Below, piece by piece: positions 37,908 through 46,770 of a stretch of 64,000 bases of DNA (positions within the stretch are counted from its first letter, which is position 1; each line of letters starts with the position of its first letter). This stretch comes from Borreliella californiensis (GTDB lineage Bacteria > Spirochaetota > Spirochaetia > Borreliales > Borreliaceae): the NCBI RefSeq assembly GCF_014205885.1, contig NZ_JACHFB010000001.1, positions 248,001 through 312,000 on the forward strand, given 5' to 3'. Position numbers and translations under genes: made by a program. A model generated the notes under the pieces. It was not told where the DNA came from, ran no database searches, and saw nothing but the letters and a program-made list of their open reading frames with translations.

Positions 37908-39165
37908 TAAAAATTTTAGGTATAAAAGTGTTTTAGAAAAAAGGCAAGAGATAAAAAGTTTTTTGGGATTATCTTTTAAAGATTTTTTTTATAATAATGC
38001 TAATGAAGATTTTCTTTTTAATATGATAGAAAATTATATTGGATATTTATCTTTTCCTATTGGAATTGTAAAAAATTTGAAAATAAATGGCAAATACTAT
38101 TCTTTGCCAATTGCAACAGAAGAGTCTTCTGTTGTTGCTGCCTTAAATCTTGCGGCAAAGATTCTTGAAAATGCTGATTTGAGTTATTCTTTGGGTGAAG
38201 TGTTGGGAATTTCTCAAATTTATATAAAATCGGAAAAAGATTTAAGTAAAATTTTTGTTGATCTTGGTGATAAAATTAAGACTTGGGTTGAACCTCTTTT
38301 GACCAATATGAATCAAAGGGGAGGTGGGTTTAGAAAGCTGTCAACTAGGTATATTAAAGAGCTTGGTGTTCAAAAATTAAATCTTTATGTGGATACTTGT
38401 GATGCTATGGGTGCTAATTTGTTAAACTCAATTGCAGAGCGTGTAGCAGAATCTATTTTTTTAGAATTAGGATATGAGTGTGTTTTAAAAGTTTTAAGCA
38501 ATGATATTAGTGAATTTACAGCCAAAGCCCGTTTTGTTTTAGATTTTAAACATTTGCTAACGGGCAAAGAGGATTCTTGGAATTTGGCTAAAAAAATTGA
38601 ACTTATTTCTAGTATAGGTTTTTATGAGGAGGAGCGAGCTGTTACTAATAATAAAGGCATTATGAATGGAATTACAGGGGTGTGTCTTGCAACTTTTAAT
38701 GACACAAGAGCTCTTGAGGCCTCTGTTCATAGATTTGCTTCAAAAAGCGGCAAATATCTTCCCCTTAGTAAATTTCATACGACTGATAATTCTTTGGTTG
38801 GAGAGATTGAAATTCCTTTGCAAGTTGGAACTAAAGGCGGGGTTATATCTTTTAGTGAGGCTTCAATTTTAAGTTTTAAAATTATGAATGTAAGCAGTAA
38901 GAGCGAGTTTATTGGTATTCTCTCTTGTGTTGGGCTTGCTAGTAATTTTGCGGCATTAAGGGCTCTTGCATTTAATGGGATTCAAAAGGGTCACATGAGA
39001 TTACATGTTAATAAAATACTCTACCTTTTAAAGACAAAATATAATATTTCTGATTTTGAGAAAGACAAATTATTATTGGAAATGGAAAGAATGGATATTT
39101 ATTCTTTTAATTTTGCTTTTGAAATTTTAAAGAGAATAAGGTTAGAGAATGAAAGTAAAGTGTAA
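37897..39165 (+). CDS. Hydroxymethylglutaryl-CoA reductase, class II
   Basis: Reduces HMG-CoA to mevalonate. 422 residues from ATG 37897; the frame is open further up (ATG 37870), but homologues begin near MELSKNFR. Catalytic Glu in [11 protein letters not shown], the [10 protein letters not shown] motif, catalytic Lys in NNKGIMNGI, Asp in FNDTRALEA and His in KGHMRLH are present, all with the class II (bacterial, soluble) pattern. It overlaps its neighbours at both ends (11 and 17 nt). Confidence 0.95.
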   Translation: MELSKNFRYKSVLEKRQEIKSFLGLSFKDFFYNNANEDFLFNMIENYIGYLSFPIGIVKNLKINGKYYSLPIATEESSVVAALNLAAKILENADLSYSLGEVLGISQIYIKSEKDLSKIFVDLGDKIKTWVEPLLTNMNQRGGGFRKLSTRYIKELGVQKLNLYVDTCDAMGANLLNSIAERVAESIFLELGYECVLKVLSNDISEFTAKARFVLDFKHLLTGKEDSWNLAKKIELISSIGFYEEERAVTNNKGIMNGITGVCLATFNDTRALEASVHRFASKSGKYLPLSKFHTTDNSLVGEIEIPLQVGTKGGVISFSEASILSFKIMNVSSKSEFIGILSCVGLASNFAALRALAFNGIQKGHMRLHVNKILYLLKTKYNISDFEKDKLLLEMERMDIYSFNFAFEILKRIRLENESKV

Positions 39166-40087
39166 AGTTCATGCAAGCTTGGCTTTAATTAAATATTGGG
39201 GTAAGAAGGATGTTTTTTTAAACATTCCAGCTACTTCTAGTCTTGCGGTTAGTGTTGATAAGTTTTATTCAATAAGTGAGCTTGAACTTTCAGATCGAGA
39301 TGAAATAATTTTAAATTCAAAGCCAGTTATATTAAAGAATAGAGAAAAGGCGTTTTTTGATTATGCAAGAAAAATTCTTAATGAACCGAATGTTAGATTT
39401 AAAATTAAAAGTAAAAACAATTTTCCAACATCAGCAGGCCTTGCAAGTTCAAGTTCAGGTTTTGCCTCTATTGCTGCTTGTATTTTGAAATATTTTAATA
39501 AATATTCTTGTAATAGTGCATCTAATCTTGCAAGAGTAGGATCAGCTTCTGCAGCAAGGGCTGTTTACGGGGGGTTTACTATTTTAAAAGAGGGTTCAAA
39601 AGAATCTTTTCAATTAAGAGATCAATCTTATTTTAATGATTTGCGAATAATATTTGCCATAATTGATACTAATGAAAAAGAATTGTCTTCAAGAGTTGCA
39701 ATGAATATTTGCAAGCACCATGAATTTTATTATGATGCTTGGATTGCTTCTAGTAAAAAGATTTTTAAAGATGCTTTATATTTTTTTTTAAAAAAAGATT
39801 TTATACATTTTGGAGCAACTATTGTAAAAAGTTATCAGAATATGTTTGCCTTAATGTTTGCGTCTTCTATTTTTTATTTTAAAAATAGTACAATAGATTT
39901 AATTAGGTATGCTGCTGATTTGAGAAATGAGGGGATTTTTGTATTTGAGACAATGGATGCGGGCCCTCAAGTAAAGTTTCTTTGTTTGGAGGAAAATTTA
40001 AATACCATTTTAAATGGACTTAAGCAAAATTTTACTGGCATTGATTTTATTGTTTCAAAGGTTGGATGTGACTTAGAATGGATTTGA
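39149..40087 (+). CDS. mvaD: Diphosphomevalonate decarboxylase
   Basis: ATP-dependent decarboxylation of mevalonate diphosphate to isopentenyl diphosphate. 312 residues; GHMP fold with ALIKYWGKKD near the N-terminus, the phosphate loop PTSAGLASSSSG, and the C-terminal ETMDAGPQVKFL motif with catalytic Asp. The ATG lies inside the end of the reductase gene. Fourth in the operon, 10-nt overlap with the next gene. Confidence 0.95.
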   Translation: MKVKCKVHASLALIKYWGKKDVFLNIPATSSLAVSVDKFYSISELELSDRDEIILNSKPVILKNREKAFFDYARKILNEPNVRFKIKSKNNFPTSAGLASSSSGFASIAACILKYFNKYSCNSASNLARVGSASAARAVYGGFTILKEGSKESFQLRDQSYFNDLRIIFAIIDTNEKELSSRVAMNICKHHEFYYDAWIASSKKIFKDALYFFLKKDFIHFGATIVKSYQNMFALMFASSIFYFKNSTIDLIRYAADLRNEGIFVFETMDAGPQVKFLCLEENLNTILNGLKQNFTGIDFIVSKVGCDLEWI

Positions 40088-41031
40088 TTAGTTTTTCTGT
40101 ACCCGGAAATTTACTTTTAATGGGGGAGTATACTATTTTAGAAGAAAAGGGATTGGGGTTGGCAATTGCCATCAACAAGAGGGCATTTTTTTCTTTTAAA
40201 AAGAGCGATTCTTGGCGCTTTTTTAGCAAAAAGAAAGAGATAGACGATTTTTCTTTAATAGAAAATAGAAACGATTTTGTTTTTAAAATGTTTGCTTACT
40301 TGAGTCAAAATTGTTTTTTTAATCTAGAGAACTTTGCATATGATGTATATATTGATACAAGTAATTTTTTCTTTAATGATGGAACTAAAAAGGGATTTGG
40401 CTCAAGTGCTGTTGTTGCTATTGGCATAGTGTGTGGGCTTTTTTTAATTTATAATGCTACCAATGTTGTTGATAAGGTTAAAATTTTTAAATATTGTTTA
40501 GAAGCTTACAGGTATTCTCAAGGAGGAATAGGTAGTGGATATGATATTGCTACTAGTATTTTTGGAGGTGTTATTGAGTTTGAAGGTGGTTTTAACCCTA
40601 AATGCAAGCAGCTAGGTGCTTTAGCGTTTAATGATTTTTATTTGATGCAGGGGTTGCAAGCAGTTAAAACTACTGCGTCTATTTGTGAATACAATAAACA
40701 TAGAGATTCTATTTTAGATTTTATATTGAAATGCAATTTGGAGATGAAAAAACTTGTTTTAAGTGTTAGCAATTCTAAGTCTGCATTAATTTCTAGCTTA
40801 AGAAGTGCTAAAGAATTGGGATTGGCAATTGGAGAGGCAATAGGAGTTTCGGCAGCTCTGCCTTCAAGTTTTGATCACCTTTTGAGTCAATGTGATTTGA
40901 TTAAAGCTTTGGGAGCTGGAAATGAAACTTTTTTAGTTTACAGGCCCAATATTAAAGCTTTTGATTTATCAAAAATTATTCCAATTGTTTTAGAGTATGA
41001 AGGCATTAAGTTTGAGACCAATAAATGCTAA
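40078..41031 (+). CDS. Phosphomevalonate kinase
   Basis: GHMP kinase converting mevalonate 5-phosphate to the diphosphate. 317 residues: VPGNLLLMGEYTILEEKGLGLAIAI at the N-terminus (kept here as the characteristic GEY motif), phosphate loop KGFGSSAVVAIG, and the GSGYDIATSIFGG substrate segment typical of phosphomevalonate kinase. The C-terminal GAGNETFLV replaces the more common GAGGGG. ATG overlaps the mvaD end by 10 nt. Confidence 0.92.
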   Translation: MDLISFSVPGNLLLMGEYTILEEKGLGLAIAINKRAFFSFKKSDSWRFFSKKKEIDDFSLIENRNDFVFKMFAYLSQNCFFNLENFAYDVYIDTSNFFFNDGTKKGFGSSAVVAIGIVCGLFLIYNATNVVDKVKIFKYCLEAYRYSQGGIGSGYDIATSIFGGVIEFEGGFNPKCKQLGALAFNDFYLMQGLQAVKTTASICEYNKHRDSILDFILKCNLEMKKLVLSVSNSKSALISSLRSAKELGLAIGEAIGVSAALPSSFDHLLSQCDLIKALGAGNETFLVYRPNIKAFDLSKIIPIVLEYEGIKFETNKC

Positions 41032-41918
41032 AAATAAGAAAGCCCGCTAAAATATTGTTCTTAGGAGAGCATAGTGCTGTTTATGGGTTTCCAGTTATTG
41101 GGGCTACAGTGCCAATTTATATGGAGTTGGTGTATAGTGTGTCTAAAAATTGGAAATATTTAGGAAAACCCAGCAAGAGATTAAATAGCCTTATAAATTT
41201 TATTGTTTCAAATTATAGTAAAGTTAATCCGATTGAGTTTGCTATAATTTCTGAAATTCCTATTGGAGTCGGATTTGGCTCTTCTGCTAGTCTTAGTTTA
41301 TGCTTTGCGGAATATATTACAAGTCATTTTGAGTATAAGGATTGTAATAAAATTTTGTTGGCAAATCAAATTGAAAACATTTTTCACGGCAAATCTTCTG
41401 GAATGGATATTAGACTAATTGATCTTGGCGGAACTTTTTATTTAGAGAAAAAAAAAGATGTTTTACATTCAAAAAGAATAAAAGATTCTGGTTTTTATTT
41501 TTTAATAGGAGCGATAAAAAGAGATTTAACAACTAAAGAAATAGTTCTTAATTTGAAAAAACATCTATTATCCAATGCTGAGTTATTTGTTTTTATTGAA
41601 AAACTAGGGCTTGCTGTAAGTAATTCTTATTTTTCTTTTCAGAATAAGGATATGTATTCTTTAGCTAATGAAATGAATGTTGCACAATATTGTTTAAAGA
41701 GTTTGGGGTTGTCCAATGATACTCTTGATTGGCTGATAAGTAGGGGGATCGAATTGGGCGCTCTTTCTGGCAAGTTAAGTGGTGCTGGTAAAGGGGGAGC
41801 GTTTATTTTTCTTTTTGAAAGTCTAAGAAAAGCTAACACAGTGCAAAAAGAATTAAATAGTATACTTAAAAATTCTAAAATAAAATTACTTTTAGAACTA
41901 AAAGTAATTAAGGCTTAG
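41025..41918 (+). CDS. mvk: Mevalonate kinase
   Basis: Phosphorylates mevalonate at C5. 297 residues. GHMP motifs: FLGEHSAVYGFPVIG, PIGVGFGSSASLSL, SSGMDIRLIDLGG and KLSGAGKGGAFIF. It overlaps the preceding kinase by 7 nt and closes the six-gene operon. Its last codons contain a perfect 12-bp hairpin (41884-41909) that probably terminates the opposing tRNA-Val transcript. Confidence 0.94.
   Translation: MLKIRKPAKILFLGEHSAVYGFPVIGATVPIYMELVYSVSKNWKYLGKPSKRLNSLINFIVSNYSKVNPIEFAIISEIPIGVGFGSSASLSLCFAEYITSHFEYKDCNKILLANQIENIFHGKSSGMDIRLIDLGGTFYLEKKKDVLHSKRIKDSGFYFLIGAIKRDLTTKEIVLNLKKHLLSNAELFVFIEKLGLAVSNSYFSFQNKDMYSLANEMNVAQYCLKSLGLSNDTLDWLISRGIELGALSGKLSGAGKGGAFIFLFESLRKANTVQKELNSILKNSKIKLLLELKVIKA
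41878..41909 (-). terminator. Intrinsic terminator for tRNA-Val, inside mvk coding sequence
   Basis: Perfect 12-bp inverted repeat 41884-41895/41898-41909 (aattacttttag / ctaaaagtaatt). Read on the minus strand it is followed by a T-rich tract and begins 17 nt beyond the tRNA 3' end. It encodes part of the mevalonate kinase C-terminus on the plus strand and could also act on that mRNA. Confidence 0.65.
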
Positions 41919-41926
41919 ATTATTTT

Positions 41927-42000
41927 TGGGCCCAGAGAGATTCGAACTCCCGACATCCTGCTTGTAAGGCAGGCGCTCTGACCAACTGAGCTATGAGCCC
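41927..42000 (-). tRNA. tRNA-Val (anticodon UAC)
   Basis: Cloverleaf on the minus strand: acceptor GGGCUCA pairs with UGGGCCC (one G-U), anticodon loop CUUACAA in a CCUGC/GCAGG stem, T-loop UUCGAAU, discriminator A. CCA is not encoded. Anticodon UAC reads Val codons. Confidence 0.97.
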
Positions 42001-42017
42001 TTTTACTACTAATAAGT

Positions 42018-42047
42018 AGTATACAGTATAAGCTTTAATGGTGTCAA
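42018..42047 (-). promoter_or_regulatory. Sigma-70 promoter for tRNA-Val
   Basis: On the minus strand, TTGACA (42047-42042) and TATACT (42023-42018) are separated by 18 bp, just upstream of the mature tRNA 5' end at 42000. A small 7-bp inverted repeat (42004-42010/42015-42021) overlaps the -10 and the start region. Confidence 0.65.
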
Positions 42048-42050
42048 TTC

Positions 42051-42518
42051 TTATATTTTCTTTTTTCTTTTTCCGAAAAGAACTACAAATATATCTATAT
42101 TGTTGGCTGTTTTTAATCTATAGCCACCTATTTTATCGGTATCTGTATTAATAAGAGCGTTTTTGTGGCTTGGACTATTAAGCCATGCATTAACTACTCT
42201 GTTAAGTTCAATTCCTGATGCCAGTATCTCTCTTGTTAAATTAAAGGATTTATCGTATTTATGTATTCTTTGCATTGGGGTTGTACCAAAAAGGGTATGA
42301 GTTAGCGTTCTGTTTTCCCCTAGTTTAATAGCATATTCTTTTGCAACTTTTTCAAGAGTATCATCTATTTCTAGATGGTTTAGATTTAAATTTTTTCTCA
42401 ATTCAGCAATTTCTGAATATAGAATTTTCATATCTTCTTTTGTATCTATTTGGTGCATTGTGTTTAAATTGCACGCTTGAGATAAAAAAAATGTAAAAAT
42501 TAAAATCAATTTTTTCAT
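42051..42518 (-). CDS. CAP/SCP-domain lipoprotein
   Basis: 155 residues. Signal peptide MKKLILIFTFFLSQAC with a lipobox Cys at residue 16, so the protein is probably lipidated. The remainder is a single CAP (YkwD/SCP-like) domain: LRKNLNLNHLEIDDTLEKVAKEYA, HTLFGTTPMQRI, and VVNAWLNSPSHKNALINTD, the conserved CAP motif with His. It corresponds to the B. burgdorferi CAP protein BB0689. Function of bacterial CAP lipoproteins is unknown. Upstream of tRNA-Val, divergent from napA. Confidence 0.9.
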   Translation of the reverse strand: MKKLILIFTFFLSQACNLNTMHQIDTKEDMKILYSEIAELRKNLNLNHLEIDDTLEKVAKEYAIKLGENRTLTHTLFGTTPMQRIHKYDKSFNLTREILASGIELNRVVNAWLNSPSHKNALINTDTDKIGGYRLKTANNIDIFVVLFGKRKKKI

Positions 42519-42602
42519 TAAATATCCTTTTTATTTATTATGGTATTAAAATCATAATTATATCCCATTATGTATTATAATAATTATATAAAGGAGATAG
42601 TT

Positions 42603-43139
42603 ATGGAAAAGTATTTAGGCTATATAAAAAAGGATGATTTAGAAGCAATACAATTAAAATTACAAGAATTGTTAGCAAGTTTGCATATTTTTTATTCTAA
42701 TTTAAGAGGTATTCATTGGAATATAAAAGATACCAATTTCTTTGTTATTCATAAGAAAACTCAAAAGCTTTATGAATATATTGAAAAAATTATTGATATT
42801 GTTGCAGAGCGTTCAAGAATGCTTGGATATGATTCTGAATTTAGATATTCTGAGTTTATGAAAAAGTCTTTTATTAAGGAGCTTGATATTGAATCAACTT
42901 CTAATTTTTTGCCTTCAATGCAAAACATTGTTTGCAGTATTGATGAGATTTTGAAAAATATTTTTGGAATGAGAAAATTGCTTGATACGGCTGGTGATTA
43001 TGGTACAGCTAATATTATGGATGATATCATGAGTGATCTTGAGAAGCATTTATGGATGCATAAGGCAATACTTGAAAATTGTAATTGTTTTTGTCACGAT
43101 GAGCATGAAAGCAAATATTGTGAGTGCGATACAAAATAA
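42603..43139 (+). CDS. napA: Dps/NapA-type metal-binding protein with Cys-rich tail (NapA/BicA)
   Basis: Ferritin-like mini-ferritin expected to form a 12-mer. 178 residues from ATG 42603, following AAAGGAG (42590-42596); an upstream in-frame ATG at 42570 lacks a site. Dps core: [19 protein letters not shown] and [10 protein letters not shown], ferroxidase-type residues. The C-terminus adds a Cys/His cluster (C160, C162, C164, H165, H168, C173, C175) absent from ordinary Dps. The B. burgdorferi protein is reported to bind iron and copper and to act in stress survival and immune activation. TATAAT at 42576-42581 may be its -10. Confidence 0.95.
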   Translation: MEKYLGYIKKDDLEAIQLKLQELLASLHIFYSNLRGIHWNIKDTNFFVIHKKTQKLYEYIEKIIDIVAERSRMLGYDSEFRYSEFMKKSFIKELDIESTSNFLPSMQNIVCSIDEILKNIFGMRKLLDTAGDYGTANIMDDIMSDLEKHLWMHKAILENCNCFCHDEHESKYCECDTK

Positions 43140-43212
43140 CAATTTTATTAAAAGGTTTAACTTGTACTAATGAGTTTATCTGCATTAAGGCTGTAGTTGT
43201 TGTTGGAGATTT

Positions 43213-45231
43213 ATGAGTATTAGAAATATTGGAATTATGGCCCATATTGATGCTGGCAAAACTACTACCACAGAAAGAATTATTTATTATACTGGCAAAA
43301 GTCATAAAATGGGGGATGTGGATTCAGGAAACACTATTACTGACTGGATGCCTCAAGAGCAAGAAAGAGGAATTACTATTAGTTCAGCTGCTATTACTTG
43401 CCATTGGAAGGATTGCCAAATAAACATTATTGATACTCCTGGACATGTTGATTTTACGGCAGAAGTTGAAAGATCTCTTAGAGTTCTTGATGGGGGTGTT
43501 GTTATTTTTAGTGCTGTTGATGGGATTCAGGCCCAAACAGAAACTGTTTGGAAACAGGCAGAAAAATATGAAATCCCACGACTTGCTTATGTTAATAAGA
43601 TGGATAGAATAGGCGCTGATTTTTTTAAAGTTGTGGGAGATATTGAAAATAAATTTAAAACCGTTCCTTTAGTTTTGCAAATCCCAATTGGAAATGAAAG
43701 CAATTTTGAAGGAGTGGTTGATATTATTTTAAATAAAGAGCTTCATTTTTCAATGGAAAATGGAATTCCAAAATTAACTTATAGTAAAATTAGAAATGAA
43801 TTTGTTGAAAAAGTGGTTCTTTTTAAAAAAAAAATAATAGATATTCTGAGTCAATTTAGCGAAGAAATTACTCAATTATTTCTTGAAGATAAAGAGATTG
43901 GTTTAGATATTATTAAAAAAGAGATTAGAAGAGGCACTATTTCTAGATTTATTATTCCTGTTTTAATGGGAACTAGTTTAAAAAACATTGGAATAGAACC
44001 TTTGATTGATTCGATTGTAGATTATTTACCAAGTCCTTTTGAAAAAAGTTTTAGTGCTTTTTCTCTAGATGCAAATAAAAAAATTTTAGTTAATCCTAAT
44101 GAAAATGAGAAATTGTCTGCTCTTGTTTTTAAAGTTCAATATTCAAGTGTAATTGCTGCTCATCTTTATTTTATTAGAGTTTATTCTGGTGAAATTAATT
44201 CTAATAAAAAAATTATCAATGCTTCAAATGGTAAGCGTGAAAAGTTTACAAAAATTTTTAGAGTTTTTTCAAATAAAAATGAACAAATAGATTTTGTAAA
44301 AACAGGTGATATTGGTGCTGTTTTAGGATTAAAGTTTTCTGTTACAGGAGATACTCTTGTTGAAGAAAACAATAATGTTTTGCTTGAATCTGTTATATTT
44401 CCAGAGCCGGTTGTTTTAATGTCTATTGAGCCCGAAAGATCATCAGATGAGGCTAGGCTAAAAGAGATTTTTGAAATAATATCCAAAGAAGATCCTACCT
44501 TTAGTTATTCTGAGAGTAAAGAAACAGGGCAATTGATTATATCTGGAATGGGTGAATTACATCTTGAGATTATTTTGACAAGAATTAAAGATGAATTTAA
44601 GCTTAATGTTTATACGGGAAAACCTCAAGTAAGTTATAGAGAAAGTGCTGGTAAAATTGTAAAAGAAGTTTTTGAGTTTAACAATATTTTTGCTGGCAAA
44701 AATATTGATTTTAAAATTGGAATGATCATTAAACCTTTGCTAAGGGGTGAGGGAAATAAAATTGATTTTGAATGTGATGTTGACCCTGCAGTTAAGTCTG
44801 CAATATTGAGGGGAATTACAGCCACATTTGTAAGTGGAATGTTTGGATATCCTATTATTGATATTAATGTTAGCATTTTTTCTATTATTTGTGGGGCTAA
44901 TAAGATTAGCGAGAGTGCTTTTGAGTCAATTTCAGGATTTGCTTTTCATAGTATTTTTCAAAAATCAGATCCTATTAGACTTGAGCCAATTATGTTATTA
45001 GAAATTAGAACGCCTATTGAACATACAGGAGAAATTATTTCTACATTAAATGTTATAGGGGGCGTTATTCATTCGGTTAGCAATATTGGAGAGTATGATT
45101 TGATAAAATCAGAGGCGGCGTTTGAGAAACTTTTTGGGTATGCTTCTATTTTAAGAAGTTCTACTAAAGGAAGGGGTAGTTTTACTATGGAATTTTCTTA
45201 TTTTAAGGAAAAAATAAGTCAAAGTTATTAG
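43213..45231 (+). CDS. fusB: Elongation factor G homologue 2 (ribosome recycling EF-G2)
   Basis: Translational GTPase. 672 residues, ATG after GGAG. G1 AHIDAGKT (10-17), switch [10 protein letters not shown]3 DTPGHVDF, G4 [10 protein letters not shown], then domains II-V. It is the second EF-G of Borrelia; the homologue is reported to work only in ribosome recycling with RRF, not in translocation. Domain III-V sequence is divergent, which fits a specialised role. 268 nt separate it from badR. Confidence 0.92.
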   Translation: MSIRNIGIMAHIDAGKTTTTERIIYYTGKSHKMGDVDSGNTITDWMPQEQERGITISSAAITCHWKDCQINIIDTPGHVDFTAEVERSLRVLDGGVVIFSAVDGIQAQTETVWKQAEKYEIPRLAYVNKMDRIGADFFKVVGDIENKFKTVPLVLQIPIGNESNFEGVVDIILNKELHFSMENGIPKLTYSKIRNEFVEKVVLFKKKIIDILSQFSEEITQLFLEDKEIGLDIIKKEIRRGTISRFIIPVLMGTSLKNIGIEPLIDSIVDYLPSPFEKSFSAFSLDANKKILVNPNENEKLSALVFKVQYSSVIAAHLYFIRVYSGEINSNKKIINASNGKREKFTKIFRVFSNKNEQIDFVKTGDIGAVLGLKFSVTGDTLVEENNNVLLESVIFPEPVVLMSIEPERSSDEARLKEIFEIISKEDPTFSYSESKETGQLIISGMGELHLEIILTRIKDEFKLNVYTGKPQVSYRESAGKIVKEVFEFNNIFAGKNIDFKIGMIIKPLLRGEGNKIDFECDVDPAVKSAILRGITATFVSGMFGYPIIDINVSIFSIICGANKISESAFESISGFAFHSIFQKSDPIRLEPIMLLEIRTPIEHTGEIISTLNVIGGVIHSVSNIGEYDLIKSEAAFEKLFGYASILRSSTKGRGSFTMEFSYFKEKISQSY

Positions 45232-45389
45232 TTTTTAAGGCAAAATGGCTTTTCTTGTGTGTATTATTTTTAAACCCAATTAATTTTTATTGATGAGTTT
45301 TTATGTAAAAATGATTTTATTCCTTTTTTGTCATGCTTTAAGTTTTTGATAGTTTATGAATGTGATTTTATGATGTAAAATATTTTTTA

Positions 45390-45415
45390 GCCTTATAAAG
45401 GCATTTTTGTCTTTT
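45390..45415 (+). terminator. Weak terminator-like hairpin after fusB
   Basis: gcctt (45390-45394) and aaggc (45398-45402) form a 5-bp stem with a 3-nt loop followed by atttttgtctttt. The stem is short; a plausible but weak end for the fusB transcript, 158 nt past its stop. Confidence 0.35.
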
Positions 45416-45427
45416 AGGTATAGATAG

Positions 45428-45468
45428 AATATTGTATTGGTTTTTGCAATATGATATTATACAATATT
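45428..45468 (+). promoter_or_regulatory. badR promoter overlapped by an inverted repeat (candidate operator)
   Basis: TTGTAT (45432-45437), 17 bp, TATTAT (45455-45460) make a good sigma-70 promoter. A perfect 10-bp inverted repeat, aatattgtat (45428-45437) and atacaatatt (45459-45468), overlaps the -35 and the end of the -10. A third half-site, caatat, lies at 45447-45452. Placement suits repression, possibly by BadR itself. Confidence 0.6.
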
Positions 45469-45499
45469 TTTTTATTTTAAAAATAAAGGAGGTGTTATT

Positions 45500-46708
45500 A
45501 TGCAGGGTGAAAACATGGTTTCAATCAGAGGCGGGAATAGAAGAAAAATTCTTCTTAGCTTGAAAAATATGCAATATTCAAGAACAGACTTAGCTCGTAA
45601 GTTGGCTCTAACAAATGCTGCGGTTACTATTTTGACTAATCAAATGATAAAAGAAAATCTTTTGATTGAAGTTGGTTCTAGGGTATCTGATGTTAAAAAG
45701 CATGGACGAAAAGAAATACTTCTTGATATTAATAAAGATTATGCATATTCAATGGGAGTTATTATTTCTAGCAATTATTTTCAAATAGGTATTGCTAATC
45801 TTAAATGCGAGGTTTTAATAAGCGAGACTCATTCTTTTGAGCCCCCGGTTAGTGCTTATGATATTTTAGAAAAAATAAAAGATCATATGATAGAAATTAT
45901 TTGGAAACATAATTTCTCAAGAGATAAGTTTATTGGCTTGGGCTTTAGTATTACGGGATTAATAAAGGATAAAGAATCAGGCATTGTTAATGATAGTTAT
46001 GGAGCATGGATTGAAAAAGATGTTCCTGTTAAGAGAATACTTGAGGAATATTTTTCGCTTACGGTTTATCTTGAAAGTTATGTTAAAAATTTATCTCTTG
46101 CTGAATTTATGGGTAAAAATATAGATAATATTATGTTTTTTGACTACACAGATACTGCTGAACTTTCGATTTGGTCAGGCGGAAATGTTTATCCTGGTTT
46201 TAATAATAAATCAGGCATGGTTAGTCATATGATAATTGATTATGAAGGAGAAAAAAATTGTCCAACTTGTGGCAATAAGGGTTGTGTCAATATGCTAATA
46301 TCTAATTTTGCTTTGCAGAGATTGATTTCAAAAGAGTTTATGAATGGGGAGATTCCTGAGCTTTATGAAAAGTATGAAGGCAGATTAAAAAAGGTTACAA
46401 TATATGACATTTTTTCTCTTTATGAAAAATATGATTTTATAAATAAAATTATGGAAGATACTGTTAAATATTTGGCAATAATTATTATTAATATTCAAAG
46501 AATGCTTGATTTTAATTATTTAGTACTCTATGGTCAAAGTTTTAAATTAAAAGCTTTTTTTGATTTGTTAAAAGAAGAGATTAAAAAGCTTAATAAAGAG
46601 AATATAGTATTAAAGCTTAGTTCATTAGATACTAAAGTTTCTGTTGTTGGACCCGCTTCTAGTGTTATTTTTAATAAATTTTATTTGACAGGAGGAGATA
46701 TTGATTAA
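45500..46708 (+). CDS. badR: ROK-family transcriptional regulator BadR
   Basis: 402 residues, ATG after AAAGGAGGTG. N-terminal MarR-like winged HTH (about 12-65; YSRTDLARKLALTNAAVTILTNQMI) followed by a ROK sugar-kinase-like domain including the zinc motif CPTCGNKGC (about 254-262). A kinase-type ATP loop is not evident, so a regulator is more likely than an enzyme. In B. burgdorferi this gene (BB0693) is BadR, reported to repress rpoS and other growth- and host-regulated genes. Confidence 0.9.
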   Translation: MQGENMVSIRGGNRRKILLSLKNMQYSRTDLARKLALTNAAVTILTNQMIKENLLIEVGSRVSDVKKHGRKEILLDINKDYAYSMGVIISSNYFQIGIANLKCEVLISETHSFEPPVSAYDILEKIKDHMIEIIWKHNFSRDKFIGLGFSITGLIKDKESGIVNDSYGAWIEKDVPVKRILEEYFSLTVYLESYVKNLSLAEFMGKNIDNIMFFDYTDTAELSIWSGGNVYPGFNNKSGMVSHMIIDYEGEKNCPTCGNKGCVNMLISNFALQRLISKEFMNGEIPELYEKYEGRLKKVTIYDIFSLYEKYDFINKIMEDTVKYLAIIIINIQRMLDFNYLVLYGQSFKLKAFFDLLKEEIKKLNKENIVLKLSSLDTKVSVVGPASSVIFNKFYLTGGDID

Positions 46709-46770
46709 TATTGCCTTTTTTTGTATCTTATATTTGACAAGATTATTTTTGAGAATAAGGATTATTTTTA

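Noticed and set aside
43140..43212. Separate small gene between napA and fusB
   Set aside because: No start with a ribosome site and the frame is too short; it is most likely the fusB leader.
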